Assembly: GCA_017476575.1 (NCBI GenBank)
Contig: JAFUZO010000048.1
Coordinates: forward strand, 1-34,840
Origin: Bacteroidales bacterium
GTDB lineage: Bacteria; Bacteroidota; Bacteroidia; Bacteroidales; UBA932
Length of the DNA: 34,840 bases
Direction: 5' to 3'
Position 1 is the stretch's first letter; each line of letters begins with the position of its first letter. A program made the translations under genes and the position numbers. Under the pieces are notes generated by a model, which was given only the letters and a program-made list of their open reading frames with translations, was not told the DNA's origin and did no database searches. Positions 1 through 8,800 of this stretch are shown one piece after another.

Positions 1-146
1 CCTTATTGATAGAAAGTTACAAAAAAATTCCGAGACTACAATGGATTATTTTGACTTTCTTCATCGCCCTTTTTCGGGGCTTTTCACCGGACTCAAGAGC
101 AGTCGGATTACCGGTTAGACACTTTTAAGACGGTCTCCCCCGGGGT
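1..146. other. Intergenic, no gene seen
   Basis: No open reading frame with coding character is visible. A short GCCC/GGGC hairpin followed by TTTT lies near 67-81 on the plus strand and could end a gene outside the window, but it is too small to call with confidence. Confidence 0.4.
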
Positions 147-171
147 CCCCGGAAATCTATGATTTTCGGGG
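147..171. terminator. Hairpin downstream of galM
   Basis: The arms CCCCGGAAATC (147-157) and GATTTTCGGGG (161-171) pair over 11 positions with one G-T wobble around a TAT triloop. It sits about 60 bases past the galM stop on the minus strand. There is no T tract on that side, so a terminator or 3'-end stabiliser role is inferred from position and stem strength only. Confidence 0.35.
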
Positions 172-176
172 GGCTA

Positions 177-210
177 TTCCGGGCAAATGTCGCTTATGAA
201 ACAGATTGTT
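177..210. repeat. Remnant of the AACCTGC palindromic element
   Basis: The stretch TTCCGGGCAAATGTCGCTT is the same as the interior of the full element at 33488-33567. It is followed by a diverged right arm (ATGAAACAGATTGTT against TTGAAGCAGGTTATT). No matching left arm is visible upstream, so this is half an element, truncated or decayed, lying just past the galM stop codon. Confidence 0.6.
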
Positions 211-230
211 GAGGAGGATGCCCGGCCAGG

Positions 231-1271
231 CTATGCGGTGAAGGACCAGATGATGGCCTCCTCGTAGAGTTCGCCTGGACGGAGGACTGTGGTCGGGAAC
301 TCCGGCTGGTTGGGAGAGTCGGGGCAATGCTGGCACTCGATGGCCACGGCATCATAGTCCTCGTAGGCAAGGCCGGATTTCCCGGGCGGGCAGCCTTTGA
401 GCCAGTTCCCCGTGTAGACCTGTACGGCCGGCTGGGTCGTGAGCACTTCCAGATGCCGCCCGGACTTCGCCGCCCAGAGTTCTGCGGCCGTGGTGATCTG
501 GCCTGGCTGGGCGCCGTCGATGAGGTAGCAGTTGTCATAGCCCTTGCCGAAGACGAGGGCGGGGAAGTCGGCCCGGATGTCGCGCCCGATGGGTTTGCGC
601 TCCACAAAGTCCATCGGCGTTCCGGCGACCGGTTCCGCAGTACCGAGCGGAATGAGGGTCTCGTCGGTCGGCAGGTACTCGGAGGCATTGAGTTCGAGTT
701 CATGGTCGAGGACCGTTCCTTCGCCGTCGAGGTTGAAATAGACATGGTTCGTAAGGTTGACGACTGTTGCGGTGTCTGTCTCGGCCGTCAGGGTGAGTTT
801 CAGCTCGTTCTCCTCGCTCCACTCATAGTGTGCAACCACCTTCAGGTTGCCCGGATAGCCCGCCTCGCCATCTTCCGAAAAATACAGGAACTCGACGGCA
901 TCTCCCTCGATGCGGCTGTCCCACACCTGGTTCTGGAACCCGTCGGGTCCACCGTGCAGGTGGTTCGGCCCGTTGTTGACGGGAAGGGAGTATTCCACGC
1001 CGTCGAGCGTGAACCGGCCCTTGGCGATACGGTTGGCGTACCGGCCCGGCACCTTGCCGGCGCACGGCCCGTCCCCGAAGTAATCCGCCGCTTCCTTGTA
1101 TCCGAGGACCACGTCGCCCAGCCGCCCGTCCTTGTCCGGGACCACGACCGACACGATCGCCGCCCCTACGCTTCCCAGCTGCACATATGCGCCGGATGCA
1201 TTCTTCAAGGTATACCGGTAAATTTCCTTTCCATCGGGCGCCGTGCCCCAAAGTTCTTTTTGGATGTCCAT
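231..1271 (-). CDS. galM: Aldose 1-epimerase (galactose mutarotase)
   Basis: The 346-residue product is a cytoplasmic mutarotase that interconverts alpha and beta anomers of galactose or glucose. It has no signal peptide. Family motifs are seen in order: GRYANRI (residues 76-82), NHLHGG (103-108, first catalytic His region), NLTNHVYFNL (about 170-180, second catalytic His), the substrate-binding DNCY, and AIECQHCPDSPNQPEF near the C-terminus with the catalytic Glu. Length is typical of the family. The ATG at 1271 follows a good TAnnTTTG box by 26 bases. It is transcribed alone; no galactose kinase or transporter gene is adjacent, though sugar-utilisation genes lie 20 kb away. Confidence 0.95.
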   Translation of the reverse strand: MDIQKELWGTAPDGKEIYRYTLKNASGAYVQLGSVGAAIVSVVVPDKDGRLGDVVLGYKEAADYFGDGPCAGKVPGRYANRIAKGRFTLDGVEYSLPVNNGPNHLHGGPDGFQNQVWDSRIEGDAVEFLYFSEDGEAGYPGNLKVVAHYEWSEENELKLTLTAETDTATVVNLTNHVYFNLDGEGTVLDHELELNASEYLPTDETLIPLGTAEPVAGTPMDFVERKPIGRDIRADFPALVFGKGYDNCYLIDGAQPGQITTAAELWAAKSGRHLEVLTTQPAVQVYTGNWLKGCPPGKSGLAYEDYDAVAIECQHCPDSPNQPEFPTTVLRPGELYEEAIIWSFTA

Positions 1272-1296
1272 ATCGTTTCAGTGTTGGTTCGGAAAG

Positions 1297-1304
1297 CAAA
1301 GATA
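1297..1304 (-). promoter_or_regulatory. Putative galM -7 box
   Basis: On the minus strand the bases read TATCTTTG, matching the Bacteroidetes primary-sigma -7 consensus TAnnTTTG, 26 bases before the galM ATG. No convincing -33 TTTG is seen at the usual 19-21 base distance. Confidence 0.6.
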
Positions 1305-1463
1305 ATAAAAAGCGGCGACCCGTCCACACAAAAACGAATGAAAACGTGGATGGAACTGTTGTGATGAGGATACAAAGACTCAAAAGAAGTCTTTTAAATA
1401 ACATTATAGACAGTTAGTTCTGTGTTTTAACTGTGTTGTTTTACATAGGTTAAAATCAATAGA
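1305..1463. other. AT-rich intergenic spacer with two small hairpins
   Basis: This stretch is clearly richer in A and T than its surroundings. It holds AAAGACT/AGTCTTT (1374-1380 with 1388-1394) and ACAGTTA/TAACTGT (1410-1416 with 1428-1434). No TAnnTTTG box in plus orientation was found before the following reading frame. Confidence 0.4.
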
Positions 1464-1855
1464 TTGTTCACGATAAACAGGTTACAAAAAACGCTTCTGG
1501 GCGTGGCGCTTGGAATGGCGTCGCCCACCCTTGTCCTGGCCTGCCGCAGCGAGGCTCCGGCGGGGGACGAGGTATGCATCAGTTGGGCCCGCAGCACCTT
1601 CCAGGAGATGGCGGACGCGCCCGTGGACGGTCCGGACATGACCGGCAACCTCTACTATTCCCGCATCAGGCGGGTGGCGGACGGCGGGCTTCTGTTCTTC
1701 TGGAAGGACGTCGAGGGGATTTCCTGTACGAAGGACGACCTTTCGGTTATGACGGCATGGCGACAGCCGCCCGGGAAAAGGCCCCGTGCCTCTATGAAGA
1801 AAGGGTAGGCGAAGATCCGGATTTTCCGCAAACTTGGCTTCCGGTGCGGCTTTGA
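1464..1855 (+). pseudogene. Small lipoprotein gene, probably frameshifted
   Basis: The frame opening at the TTG of 1464 encodes a basic n-region, a hydrophobic stretch and TLVLAC, a lipobox-like end of a type II signal peptide at residue 27. That frame runs to a stop at 1808. From about 1715 the other frame becomes the better coding candidate and runs to 1855 (YDGMATAAREKAPCLYEERV and onward). One extra G in the GGGG run near 1716-1719 would join the two into a product of about 131 residues. The absence of an ATG start and the break both suggest decay; a sequencing error or a phase-variable tract is possible. No family is recognised. Confidence 0.45.
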
Positions 1856-1880
1856 GGGTGGAAGTTACGATAATAATTCG

Positions 1881-1888
1881 TAACTTTG
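1881..1888 (+). promoter_or_regulatory. Putative thyA -7 box
   Basis: TAACTTTG matches the TAnnTTTG consensus and ends only six bases before the thyA ATG (1895), so the transcript would be leaderless or nearly so. A TTTG at 1851-1854 is 26 bases upstream, longer than the usual -33 spacing. Confidence 0.6.
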
Positions 1889-1894
1889 CAACTT

Positions 1895-2689
1895 ATGAAA
1901 GCATATCTTGACCTGCTGCGGCATATCCGTGCGAACGGCGTGATGAAGGAGGACCGGACGGGCACGGGCACTCAGAGCGTGTTCGGCTACCAGATGCGGT
2001 TCGACCTGTCGGAGGGCTTCCCGCTCCTGACGACGAAGAAGGTGCACCTCAAGTCGATCATCTATGAACTGCTCTGGTTCATCGCCGGAGACACGAATGT
2101 GAAATACCTTCAGGATCACGGGGTGACCATCTGGGACGAGTGGGCCGACGAGAACGGCGACCTCGGCCCGGTGTACGGTCACCAGTGGCGCTCCTGGCCG
2201 GCCCCGGACGGACGGGCTATCGACCAACTTTCCATGGTCATCGACACAATCCGCCGGAATCCCGATTCCCGGCGGATGCTGGTGACCGCCTGGAATCCCG
2301 CCGAGGTGGACCGGATGGCCCTGCCCCCCTGCCACTGCCTCTTCCAGTTCTACGTGGCCGACGGGAAACTCTCCTGCCAGCTCTACCAGCGCAGCGCGGA
2401 CGTCTTCCTCGGCGTGCCGTTCAACATCGCTTCCTACGCCCTCCTGACCTTGATGATCGCCCAGGTGACCGGACTGAGGCCGGGCGAGTTCATCCACACC
2501 ACGGGCGACACCCATCTCTACCGCAACCATTTCGACCAGGTTGCCACCCAGCTTTCCCGCGAGCCGCGTCCTCTTCCCACGATGCAGCTGAATCCCGACG
2601 TGAAGTCTCTCTTCGACTTCCGCTACGAGGATTTCATCCTCGAAGGTTATGACCCCTGGCCCGCCATCAAAGCCCCCGTCGCCGTATGA
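1895..2689 (+). CDS. thyA: Thymidylate synthase
   Basis: The product makes dTMP from dUMP using methylene-tetrahydrofolate and releases dihydrofolate. At 264 residues it aligns without gaps by eye to the E. coli enzyme. The catalytic Cys146 sits in [10 protein letters not shown], followed by the dUMP-binding [12 protein letters not shown] and [10 protein letters not shown]; the N-terminal DRTGTGT loop and C-terminal [15 protein letters not shown] are also intact. The ATG at 1895 was chosen over an in-frame TTG at 1886 because it restores the standard N-terminus MKAYLDLL. It overlaps folA by four bases (ATGA), so the two are translationally coupled and the dihydrofolate formed is recycled by the next enzyme. 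Confidence 0.98.
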   Translation: MKAYLDLLRHIRANGVMKEDRTGTGTQSVFGYQMRFDLSEGFPLLTTKKVHLKSIIYELLWFIAGDTNVKYLQDHGVTIWDEWADENGDLGPVYGHQWRSWPAPDGRAIDQLSMVIDTIRRNPDSRRMLVTAWNPAEVDRMALPPCHCLFQFYVADGKLSCQLYQRSADVFLGVPFNIASYALLTLMIAQVTGLRPGEFIHTTGDTHLYRNHFDQVATQLSREPRPLPTMQLNPDVKSLFDFRYEDFILEGYDPWPAIKAPVAV

Positions 2690-3216
2690 AAAAATGTATC
2701 ATCGTAGCGGTTGCCGACAACAACGGCATCGGTGTCAAGGGCGCCCTTCCTTGGCACATCTCCGACGACCTCAAGTACTTCAAGGCCGTCACCCGCGGTT
2801 ATCCCGTCATCATGGGGCGCACCACGTACTTTTCCATCGGCCGTCCCCTTCCCGGCCGCAAAAACATCGTCTTGAACCTGGGCGGCGACCTCATTCCGGA
2901 AGTGACCTGCGTCTATTCTTTCGACGAGGCCTACGCCGAAGCGGCTGCGACGGGCGCGGACAAATGCTTCATCATGGGTGGGGCCTCCGTCTACCGGGCC
3001 GCCCTTCCGGAGATGGACCGGCTCTACATCACCCACGTCCATACCGAGGTCAAGGAGGCCGACGCCTTTTTCCCGGCCATCGACCCGGACGTATGGACGC
3101 GCATCAGCATTTCTGAAACCCATACCGACCCGGAGACCGGTTTCGAGTTCGAGTTCGTCGTCTATGAGCGCCGCAGTGCTGGCGCGCGACCGGCTGAAGT
3201 CCAGCGGGTTGAGTAG
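2686..3216 (+). CDS. folA: Dihydrofolate reductase
   Basis: The 176-residue enzyme reduces dihydrofolate to tetrahydrofolate with NADPH. The active-site block [19 protein letters not shown] carries Trp23 and the acidic residue Asp28, equivalent to E. coli Trp22 and Asp27. The NADPH-binding [24 protein letters not shown] and the [14 protein letters not shown] segment follow. The C-terminal barrel strand ([11 protein letters not shown]) is followed by about 13 extra residues not needed by the fold. Its ATG overlaps the thyA stop. A 7-bp hairpin just after the stop may end the operon. Confidence 0.97.
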   Translation: MKKCIIVAVADNNGIGVKGALPWHISDDLKYFKAVTRGYPVIMGRTTYFSIGRPLPGRKNIVLNLGGDLIPEVTCVYSFDEAYAEAAATGADKCFIMGGASVYRAALPEMDRLYITHVHTEVKEADAFFPAIDPDVWTRISISETHTDPETGFEFEFVVYERRSAGARPAEVQRVE

Positions 3217-3220
3217 GGGG

Positions 3221-3247
3221 GCGGTGCAACGGAAAGAGCACCGCTTT
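3221..3247 (+). terminator. Hairpin after folA
   Basis: GCGGTGC (3221-3227) and GCACCGC (3238-3244) form a perfect 7-bp stem with a 10-base loop, followed by TTTACC. The T tract is short, so this is a weak intrinsic terminator candidate for the thyA-folA unit. Confidence 0.5.
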
Positions 3248-3317
3248 ACCCGTTGACTGATTGATGGACAATGAAATCCGTGCCAGGCGATGCCGCCGGC
3301 AAAACGAACTGTAACGA

Positions 3318-4664
3318 ATGAAGGAACGAGAGAACTTCGGCAGCCGGACGGCTGTCATCATGGCCATGGCCGGTTCCGCCATCGGACTGGGCAACATCTG
3401 GCGTTTCCCCTACCTGGTCGGGCAGGACGGCGGCGCGGCCTTCATCCTGGTCTATATTGCCGCCACCCTGGTCCTTTCCCTGCCCATCTTCTTCGCGGAG
3501 AGCATCATCGGCCGCCGGAGCCATGCCAACTGCCGGGGGGCGATGGAGCGTCTGGCGCCCGGCACGAAATGGCGCTGGCTGGGGCTGCTGGCCGTGTTCA
3601 CCCCGATGTTCATCGTCTCGTACTACGGCGTGGTCGGCGGATGGTCGCTGGAATATTTCATCCAGGCTTGCTCCTTGAAGTTCGTCCATACGGCCCCGGA
3701 GGACCTGACCGGTACCTTCGGAGAGTTCATCGCCCGGCCCTGGGCTCCGGTCGCCTTCCATCTGCTGTTCCTGCTCGTGACGGTCGTTATCGTCGCCTTC
3801 GGTGTGCGGTCCGGCATCGAGAGGGTCAGCAAGGCGGGGCTTCCCGTCCTGTTCGTGCTGATCGTCGTCCTGGCCATCTATTCGGTCTCGCTGCCCGGGG
3901 CACAGAAGGGCGTGGAATACCTCCTGAAGCCGGACTGGTCGAAATTGACCCCGACTACCTGCATCGACGCCCTGGGGCAGTCCTTCTTCTCCCTGTCGTT
4001 GGGCGTCGGCATCATCATCACCTATTCTTCTTATGTCAGCAAGGAGGAGAACTTGCTGGTTTCCGGCGTCGGAACGGCCGTTTCGGACCTTGTCTTTGCG
4101 CTGTTGGCCGGACTGGCCATCATGCCGGCCGTCTTTGCGGCAGGCATCGAGCCGGGCAGCGGTCCAGGGCTGATTTTCGACACGCTGCCGTTCATCTTCG
4201 CGAAGATGGGCGGGATCGGAGCCGCTGTCGCCATCCTCTTTTTCTTCACGGTACTCTTCGCCGCCCTGACCTCGTGCATGTCGCTGGTAGAGGTAGGAGT
4301 GGCCTATCTGACGGAGGAGCGGCACATGAGCCGCGGCTGGTCCTGCGCGTTGATTTTCGTCCTGACCGGGGCGGCCGGGACGTTGTGCAGCTTGTCCTTC
4401 GGCCCGCTCTCGCAGGTCCATCTGTCCGGGCAGGGCATCTTCGATTTCGCAGACAGTTTCGCCTCCAACGTGTTGATGACCCTCGGCGGGCTGCTATGCG
4501 TGGTGTTCGCCGGATGGCAGATGAAGCGGTCCGATGTCTTTGACGAATTTACCAACGGTGGCACGAAGACACTCAACGTCAAGTGTTTCCGTGCTGCCTA
4601 TTTCTTGATTCGCTATGTCGCTCCCCTCGGCGTGGCCGTCTTGATGCTGACAAACCTGTTATGA
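3318..4664 (+). CDS. Sodium-dependent transporter, NSS/SNF family (first copy)
   Basis: The 448-residue inner-membrane protein belongs to the neurotransmitter:sodium symporter family (LeuT fold), which imports amino acids or related amines with sodium. TM1 carries the family signature GLGNIWRFPY at about residues 23-32; the TM8 segment has ALTS, where LeuT binds its second sodium. Eleven or so hydrophobic segments are visible, and the bacterial members are usually about 450 residues. The exact substrate cannot be read from the sequence. The next gene is a close paralog whose ATG overlaps this stop codon. Confidence 0.92.
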   Translation: MKERENFGSRTAVIMAMAGSAIGLGNIWRFPYLVGQDGGAAFILVYIAATLVLSLPIFFAESIIGRRSHANCRGAMERLAPGTKWRWLGLLAVFTPMFIVSYYGVVGGWSLEYFIQACSLKFVHTAPEDLTGTFGEFIARPWAPVAFHLLFLLVTVVIVAFGVRSGIERVSKAGLPVLFVLIVVLAIYSVSLPGAQKGVEYLLKPDWSKLTPTTCIDALGQSFFSLSLGVGIIITYSSYVSKEENLLVSGVGTAVSDLVFALLAGLAIMPAVFAAGIEPGSGPGLIFDTLPFIFAKMGGIGAAVAILFFFTVLFAALTSCMSLVEVGVAYLTEERHMSRGWSCALIFVLTGAAGTLCSLSFGPLSQVHLSGQGIFDFADSFASNVLMTLGGLLCVVFAGWQMKRSDVFDEFTNGGTKTLNVKCFRAAYFLIRYVAPLGVAVLMLTNLL

Positions 4665-6025
4665 AGAAGGAGCGGGAGAATTTCGGCAGCCGGGCGGCTG
4701 TCATCATGGCCATGGCCGGTTCCGCCATCGGCCTCGGCAACATCTGGCGCTTCCCTTACATGGTGGGAGAATATGGCGGGGCTGCTTTCATCGTCGTGTA
4801 TATCTTTGCCAGCCTCCTGCTGGCCCTCCCGATTTTCTTTGCAGAAAGTATCATCGGCCGGCGGAGCGGGGCCAACACGTTCGGGGCCATGGAAACGCTG
4901 GCGCCCAGAACCCGGTGGAAATGGCTGGGGCTACTGACCATCGTGTCGCCGGTCATCATCCTGAGTTACTATAGCGTTGTAGGCGGCTGGTCGGTCGAAT
5001 ACTTGTTCAAGGCACTCGCCTTTGATTTCGCCGCGGCTTCCGATGCGGAGGTCACGGGCTTCTTCGGCCGGTTCATCGCTTCCACCTGGCAGCCGGTCGT
5101 GGCCCACACCGTCTTCCTGGCGACGGTCGCGGGCATCGTGCTGGCCGGTGTGAAGAAGGGCATTGAAAAGTTCACCAAGGCTACGATGCCTGTCCTGTTT
5201 GTCTTGATTGTCCTGATTGCAGCGTATTCCCTCACCTTGCCGGGATCCCGGGGCGGTGTCGACTACCTGCTGAGGCCCGACTTCTCCAAACTGACCCCTT
5301 CCGTCGTCGCTGCGGCCATGGGCCAGGCCTTCTTTTCGCTTTCCCTCGGAGTAGGCACCATCCTGACCTACGCCTCCTATATGCGGAAGGACGAGAACCT
5401 GCTGGCATCCGGCCTCGGGACGGCCGCCTCCGACCTGTTCTTCGCCGTCTTGGCCGGGTTCGCGGTCGTCCCGGCTGTCTTCGCGGCTGGCCTTGCTCCC
5501 GGAGCGGGCCCCGGCCTGGTGTTCGAGACCCTGCCTTACATCTTCCATAAGATGGGAGCGACCCTTCCGTGGGCCAGCGCCATCATCGCCATCGTCTTTT
5601 TCCTGACCATCCTGGTCGCCGCCCTCACCTCCGCGATTTCCATGCTGGAGGTCGGTGTGGCGTATCTGACGGAAGAAAAGGGGATGGACCGCCGTGCGGC
5701 AACCTGGGCCCTGACCGCTTTCGCATGGGTGGTCGGCGTGCTGTGCAGCTTGTCCTTCGGGCCGCTTTCCCATGTACACCTTCTCGGCAACCCCCTCTTC
5801 GATTTCCTCGACAAACTCTGCTCCAACTGGCTCCTCCCGCTCGGCGGCCTGTTGTTCACCCTCTTCGTCGGCTGGAAGATGCCCCGCGCCGACGTCTACG
5901 ACGAATTCACCAACGGCGGCACCCTCCGTGCCAACCTCCTTCTTTTCCCCCTTGTCCACTTCCTCATCCGCTACGCCGCCCCCGTCGGCATCTTCGTCGT
6001 CTTCCTGACCGACCTGCTGCTTTAG
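4661..6025 (+). CDS. Sodium-dependent transporter, NSS/SNF family (second copy)
   Basis: This is a 454-residue paralog of the preceding gene, starting at an ATG that overlaps the upstream stop by four bases. The reading frame is open further upstream, but the start MKKERENFGSR matches the first copy (MKERENFGSR). The GLGNIWRFPY signature, the ALTS of TM8 and the C-terminal DVYDEFTNGGT block are shared with copy one. Divergence is greatest in the loop near residues 115-135 and at the C-terminus. A tandem pair like this suggests two substrates or a heteromeric arrangement (inference). The stop codon lies at the edge of a 35-bp palindromic repeat. Confidence 0.92.
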   Translation: MKKERENFGSRAAVIMAMAGSAIGLGNIWRFPYMVGEYGGAAFIVVYIFASLLLALPIFFAESIIGRRSGANTFGAMETLAPRTRWKWLGLLTIVSPVIILSYYSVVGGWSVEYLFKALAFDFAAASDAEVTGFFGRFIASTWQPVVAHTVFLATVAGIVLAGVKKGIEKFTKATMPVLFVLIVLIAAYSLTLPGSRGGVDYLLRPDFSKLTPSVVAAAMGQAFFSLSLGVGTILTYASYMRKDENLLASGLGTAASDLFFAVLAGFAVVPAVFAAGLAPGAGPGLVFETLPYIFHKMGATLPWASAIIAIVFFLTILVAALTSAISMLEVGVAYLTEEKGMDRRAATWALTAFAWVVGVLCSLSFGPLSHVHLLGNPLFDFLDKLCSNWLLPLGGLLFTLFVGWKMPRADVYDEFTNGGTLRANLLLFPLVHFLIRYAAPVGIFVVFLTDLLL

Positions 6026-6059
6026 AGTCTGTTTTGAAATGATTCGACAGATTCTCAGA
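6025..6059. repeat. 35-bp palindromic repeat, copy 1
   Basis: The element begins GAGTCTGTTTTGAAATGATT and ends ACAGATTCTCAGA; its ends pair (AGTCTGT with ACAGATT). It fills the entire gap between the convergent transporter and mutS and includes the mutS stop codon. A copy with 33 of 35 identical bases lies at 11653-11687. It may serve as a bidirectional 3' end, though no long T tract is present. Confidence 0.7.
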
Positions 6060-8685
6060 TGCCCAGTTCCTCCTTCATGGCGCGCAGCAGGTCGAAGGCC
6101 TGGAGCGGGGTCATGTTGTTGAGGTCGGCGCCCTTGAGGCGGTCCCGGAGCGATTCCAGGAGCGGGTCGTCCAACTGGAACATGGAGAGTTGGAGGGAAC
6201 CGTCCTTCTCGACGCGGCCTTCCTTCACCGTGTGCGGCTTGACCGGTGTCAGGGCCCCGATGCGTTCCAGCGCCTGGCTGTTCTCCAGGGCCTTCAAGGT
6301 CCGTTCCGCACTCTCCAGCACTTCGCGCGGCATTCCGGCCATGCGGGCGACATGGATACCGAAGCTGTGGGCCGTACCGCCCTCTTTCAACGTACGCAGG
6401 AAAAGGACCTCCCGGCCCACCTCCTTGACAGCCACATGGAAGTTCTTGACCCGCGGGAAGAGGCCTTCCAGGTCGTTGAGTTCATGGTAATGTGTGGCGA
6501 AGAGCGTCTTGGCACCCTTGCCGTATTCATGGATATACTCGACGATGGCGCGGGCGATGGACATGCCGTCATACGTGGAGGTGCCGCGGCCGATCTCGTC
6601 CAGGAGCACCAGCGACCGGGCACTCAGGTTGTGGAGGATCATGGCTGTCTCCAGCATCTCGACCATGAAGGTGGATTCGCCGCGGGATATGTTGTCGGTG
6701 GCACCGACACGGGTGAAGAGCTTGTCGAACCAGCCGATTTGCGCCCGTTCCGCCGGGACGAACGAGCCGGTCTGCGCCAGAAGTACGATGAGGGCCGTCT
6801 GCCGCAGGAGCGCCGATTTACCTGCCATGTTGGGACCCGTCAGGATGATGATCTGCTGTGAGGCCGAATCCAGCCGGATGTCGTTCGGGACATATTCCTC
6901 ACCCGGCGCCATCAGCGTCTCGATGACCGGATGCCGCCCCTTCTTGATATCCAGGACCAGGCTGTCGTTCATTTCCGGACGGCAATAATGCCGCTCGGAC
7001 GCCTGTTCGGCAAATCCGGTGAGCACATCCAGCTTCGCAAGGATGCGGCTGTTGCGCTGGATGACGGCGATCTGCTGCTGGATGGTTGCGATGAGCTCGC
7101 CGTAGATGCGGCTCTCGATTTCGTAGATGCGGCTCTCCGCCGTGACGATCTTCTCCTCGTATTCTTTCAGTTCCTCGGTGATATACCGCTCTGCGCTGAC
7201 CAGGGTCTGCTTCCGGATCCATTCCGGCGGAACCTTGTCCTTGAACGTGTTGCGAACCTCGATATAATAGCCGAAGACATTGTTGTAGGCGATTTTGAGC
7301 GAGGTGATGCCGGTCCGTTCCGCCTCGCGCTGCTGCATCTGGAGCAGGTAGTCCTTGCCGCTGCCCGACATCGAGCGGAGTTCGTCGAGTTCGACATCGA
7401 CCCCTTGTGCGATGACCGGACCCTTCCCGATCTGGTGGGCCGGTTCCGGATCCAGCACCCGCCGGATCTGTGCGAGCAGTTTCTCGCAACTGGAAAGGCG
7501 CCCCAGCAGTTTGTCCATCGGCCCGCAGCCCTTGTCCCGGCATTGCTCCTGGATGGGCTTCATCTGCGCGAGGCCGCGGCTGAGCTGCATGATCTCGCGC
7601 GGGAAGGCCTTGCCCGTCGCCACCCGTCCCAGGATGCGCTCCAGGTCGCCCAGCTTGCCGATTTCCACCTGGACCTCCTGCAAAGTCTCCGGATGGTCCA
7701 GGAAGAATTGGACGATGTCATACCGCGCCTCCAGTTCTTTCCGGTCGAGAATCGGCATCGCCAGCCAGCTGCGCAGCATCCGTGCCCCCATCGGGGAGGA
7801 ACACCGGTCGATGGTCTCGACGAGAGACACCCCGTCGGCCCCGGAAGCGCTCTGGAAGACCTCCAGGTTGCGGAGGGTGAATTTGTCCATCCACACGAAC
7901 TTGGACTCGTCGATGCGGCTGATGGAGCAGAGGTTCCGAAGGCCGCTGTGCTGGGTCTGTTCCAGGTAGACCATGAGCGCCCCGGCGGAACAGACTCCGA
8001 GCGGGTAGGCGTCGATGGCGAATCCCTTCAGCGATTCGACCTGCAACTGCCGTTTGAGTTTCTCCACGGCGGCATCGTAGACGAAGGCCCATTCGTCGAT
8101 GCTGGTGGTGTAATAGTCGCCGAAGCGCTCCCGGATGCCCTTCTCGTAGCCGCGCTGGACGACCAGCTCCTTCGGATTCTGCGAACTGAGCAGGGTGCCG
8201 ATGTATTCCAGGCTGCCCTGAGCTATCTGGAACTGTCCGGTGGATACGTCCAGGAAGGCGGCTCCGCACTGGTCCTTCTCGAAGGTGAGGCCGCACAGGA
8301 AGTTGTTCTCCTTCTGTTCCAGCATATTCTCGCCGAAGGAGATGCCCGGCGTGACGATTTCCGTGACCCCGCGCTTGACAAGTTTCTTGGCGAATTTAGG
8401 GTCCTCCAGCTGGTCGCAGACGGCCACCTTGTAGCCCGCCCGGACGAGTTTTGTGAGGTAGTTCTCGATGGCGTGGTGCGGGAAGCCGGCCATCGGGATG
8501 GGGCCCTTGTCGCCGTTGGACTTGCGCGTCTGCACGAGCCCGAGCACCTTCGCCGCCGTCACCGCGTCGTCCGAGTAGGTCTCGTAGAAATCGCCCACCC
8601 GGTACAGCAGGAGTGCCTCGGGGTGCTGTGCCTTCACCTCGAAAAACTGCTTCATCAGCGGGGTGTCTTCCGCCATCTTCGCCAT
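6055..8685 (-). CDS. mutS: DNA mismatch repair protein MutS
   Basis: The 876-residue protein recognises mismatches and small loops and recruits MutL. The mismatch-reading F-x-E is Phe33-Tyr-Glu35 in VGDFYETY. Connector, lever and clamp domains follow. The ATPase domain has Walker A GPNMAGKSALL at about residues 613-624 and Walker B LVLLDEIGRGTSTYDG near 690-705. The start at 8685 was chosen because an 11-base motif also precedes the murA ATG at the same distance; an upstream in-frame start would add eight residues that do not resemble the family. The leader carries a 76-bp palindromic element and a -7 box at 8801-8808. Confidence 0.97.
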   Translation of the reverse strand: MAKMAEDTPLMKQFFEVKAQHPEALLLYRVGDFYETYSDDAVTAAKVLGLVQTRKSNGDKGPIPMAGFPHHAIENYLTKLVRAGYKVAVCDQLEDPKFAKKLVKRGVTEIVTPGISFGENMLEQKENNFLCGLTFEKDQCGAAFLDVSTGQFQIAQGSLEYIGTLLSSQNPKELVVQRGYEKGIRERFGDYYTTSIDEWAFVYDAAVEKLKRQLQVESLKGFAIDAYPLGVCSAGALMVYLEQTQHSGLRNLCSISRIDESKFVWMDKFTLRNLEVFQSASGADGVSLVETIDRCSSPMGARMLRSWLAMPILDRKELEARYDIVQFFLDHPETLQEVQVEIGKLGDLERILGRVATGKAFPREIMQLSRGLAQMKPIQEQCRDKGCGPMDKLLGRLSSCEKLLAQIRRVLDPEPAHQIGKGPVIAQGVDVELDELRSMSGSGKDYLLQMQQREAERTGITSLKIAYNNVFGYYIEVRNTFKDKVPPEWIRKQTLVSAERYITEELKEYEEKIVTAESRIYEIESRIYGELIATIQQQIAVIQRNSRILAKLDVLTGFAEQASERHYCRPEMNDSLVLDIKKGRHPVIETLMAPGEEYVPNDIRLDSASQQIIILTGPNMAGKSALLRQTALIVLLAQTGSFVPAERAQIGWFDKLFTRVGATDNISRGESTFMVEMLETAMILHNLSARSLVLLDEIGRGTSTYDGMSIARAIVEYIHEYGKGAKTLFATHYHELNDLEGLFPRVKNFHVAVKEVGREVLFLRTLKEGGTAHSFGIHVARMAGMPREVLESAERTLKALENSQALERIGALTPVKPHTVKEGRVEKDGSLQLSMFQLDDPLLESLRDRLKGADLNNMTPLQAFDLLRAMKEELGI

Positions 8686-8686
8686 A

Positions 8687-8697
8687 GTCGTTATCTT
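8687..8697 (-). promoter_or_regulatory. AAGATAACGAC motif before mutS start
   Basis: On the minus strand AAGATAACGAC lies one base before the mutS ATG. The same 11 bases lie one base before the murA ATG (17378-17388). No Shine-Dalgarno sequence is present. The role is unknown; a translation-initiation signal is a guess. Confidence 0.45.
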
Positions 8698-8702
8698 TAA
8701 GT

Positions 8703-8778
8703 AAAACAACCTGCTTCAACGCTCCTGTCGCTTCGCGACCCTTTCCGGCCCAATGTCGCTTTTGAAGCAGGTTGTTTT
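8703..8778. repeat. AACCTGC palindromic element, copy A
   Basis: Perfect 17-bp arms, AAAACAACCTGCTTCAA (8703-8719) and TTGAAGCAGGTTGTTTT (8762-8778), enclose a 42-base interior with its own small hairpin GTCGC-TTC-GCGAC. The interior is identical to copy B and, in reverse orientation, near identical to copy C. The element ends 18 bases before the mutS ATG and lies between mutS and its putative promoter, so it would be part of the mutS mRNA leader. Confidence 0.85.
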
Positions 8779-8800
8779 CAGGGTTGCTAAAGGTATCTGA

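Noticed and set aside
81..146. tRNA-like look of the segment near the window start
   Set aside because: No acceptor stem or TTCGAATC-type T loop can be formed, so the resemblance is superficial.
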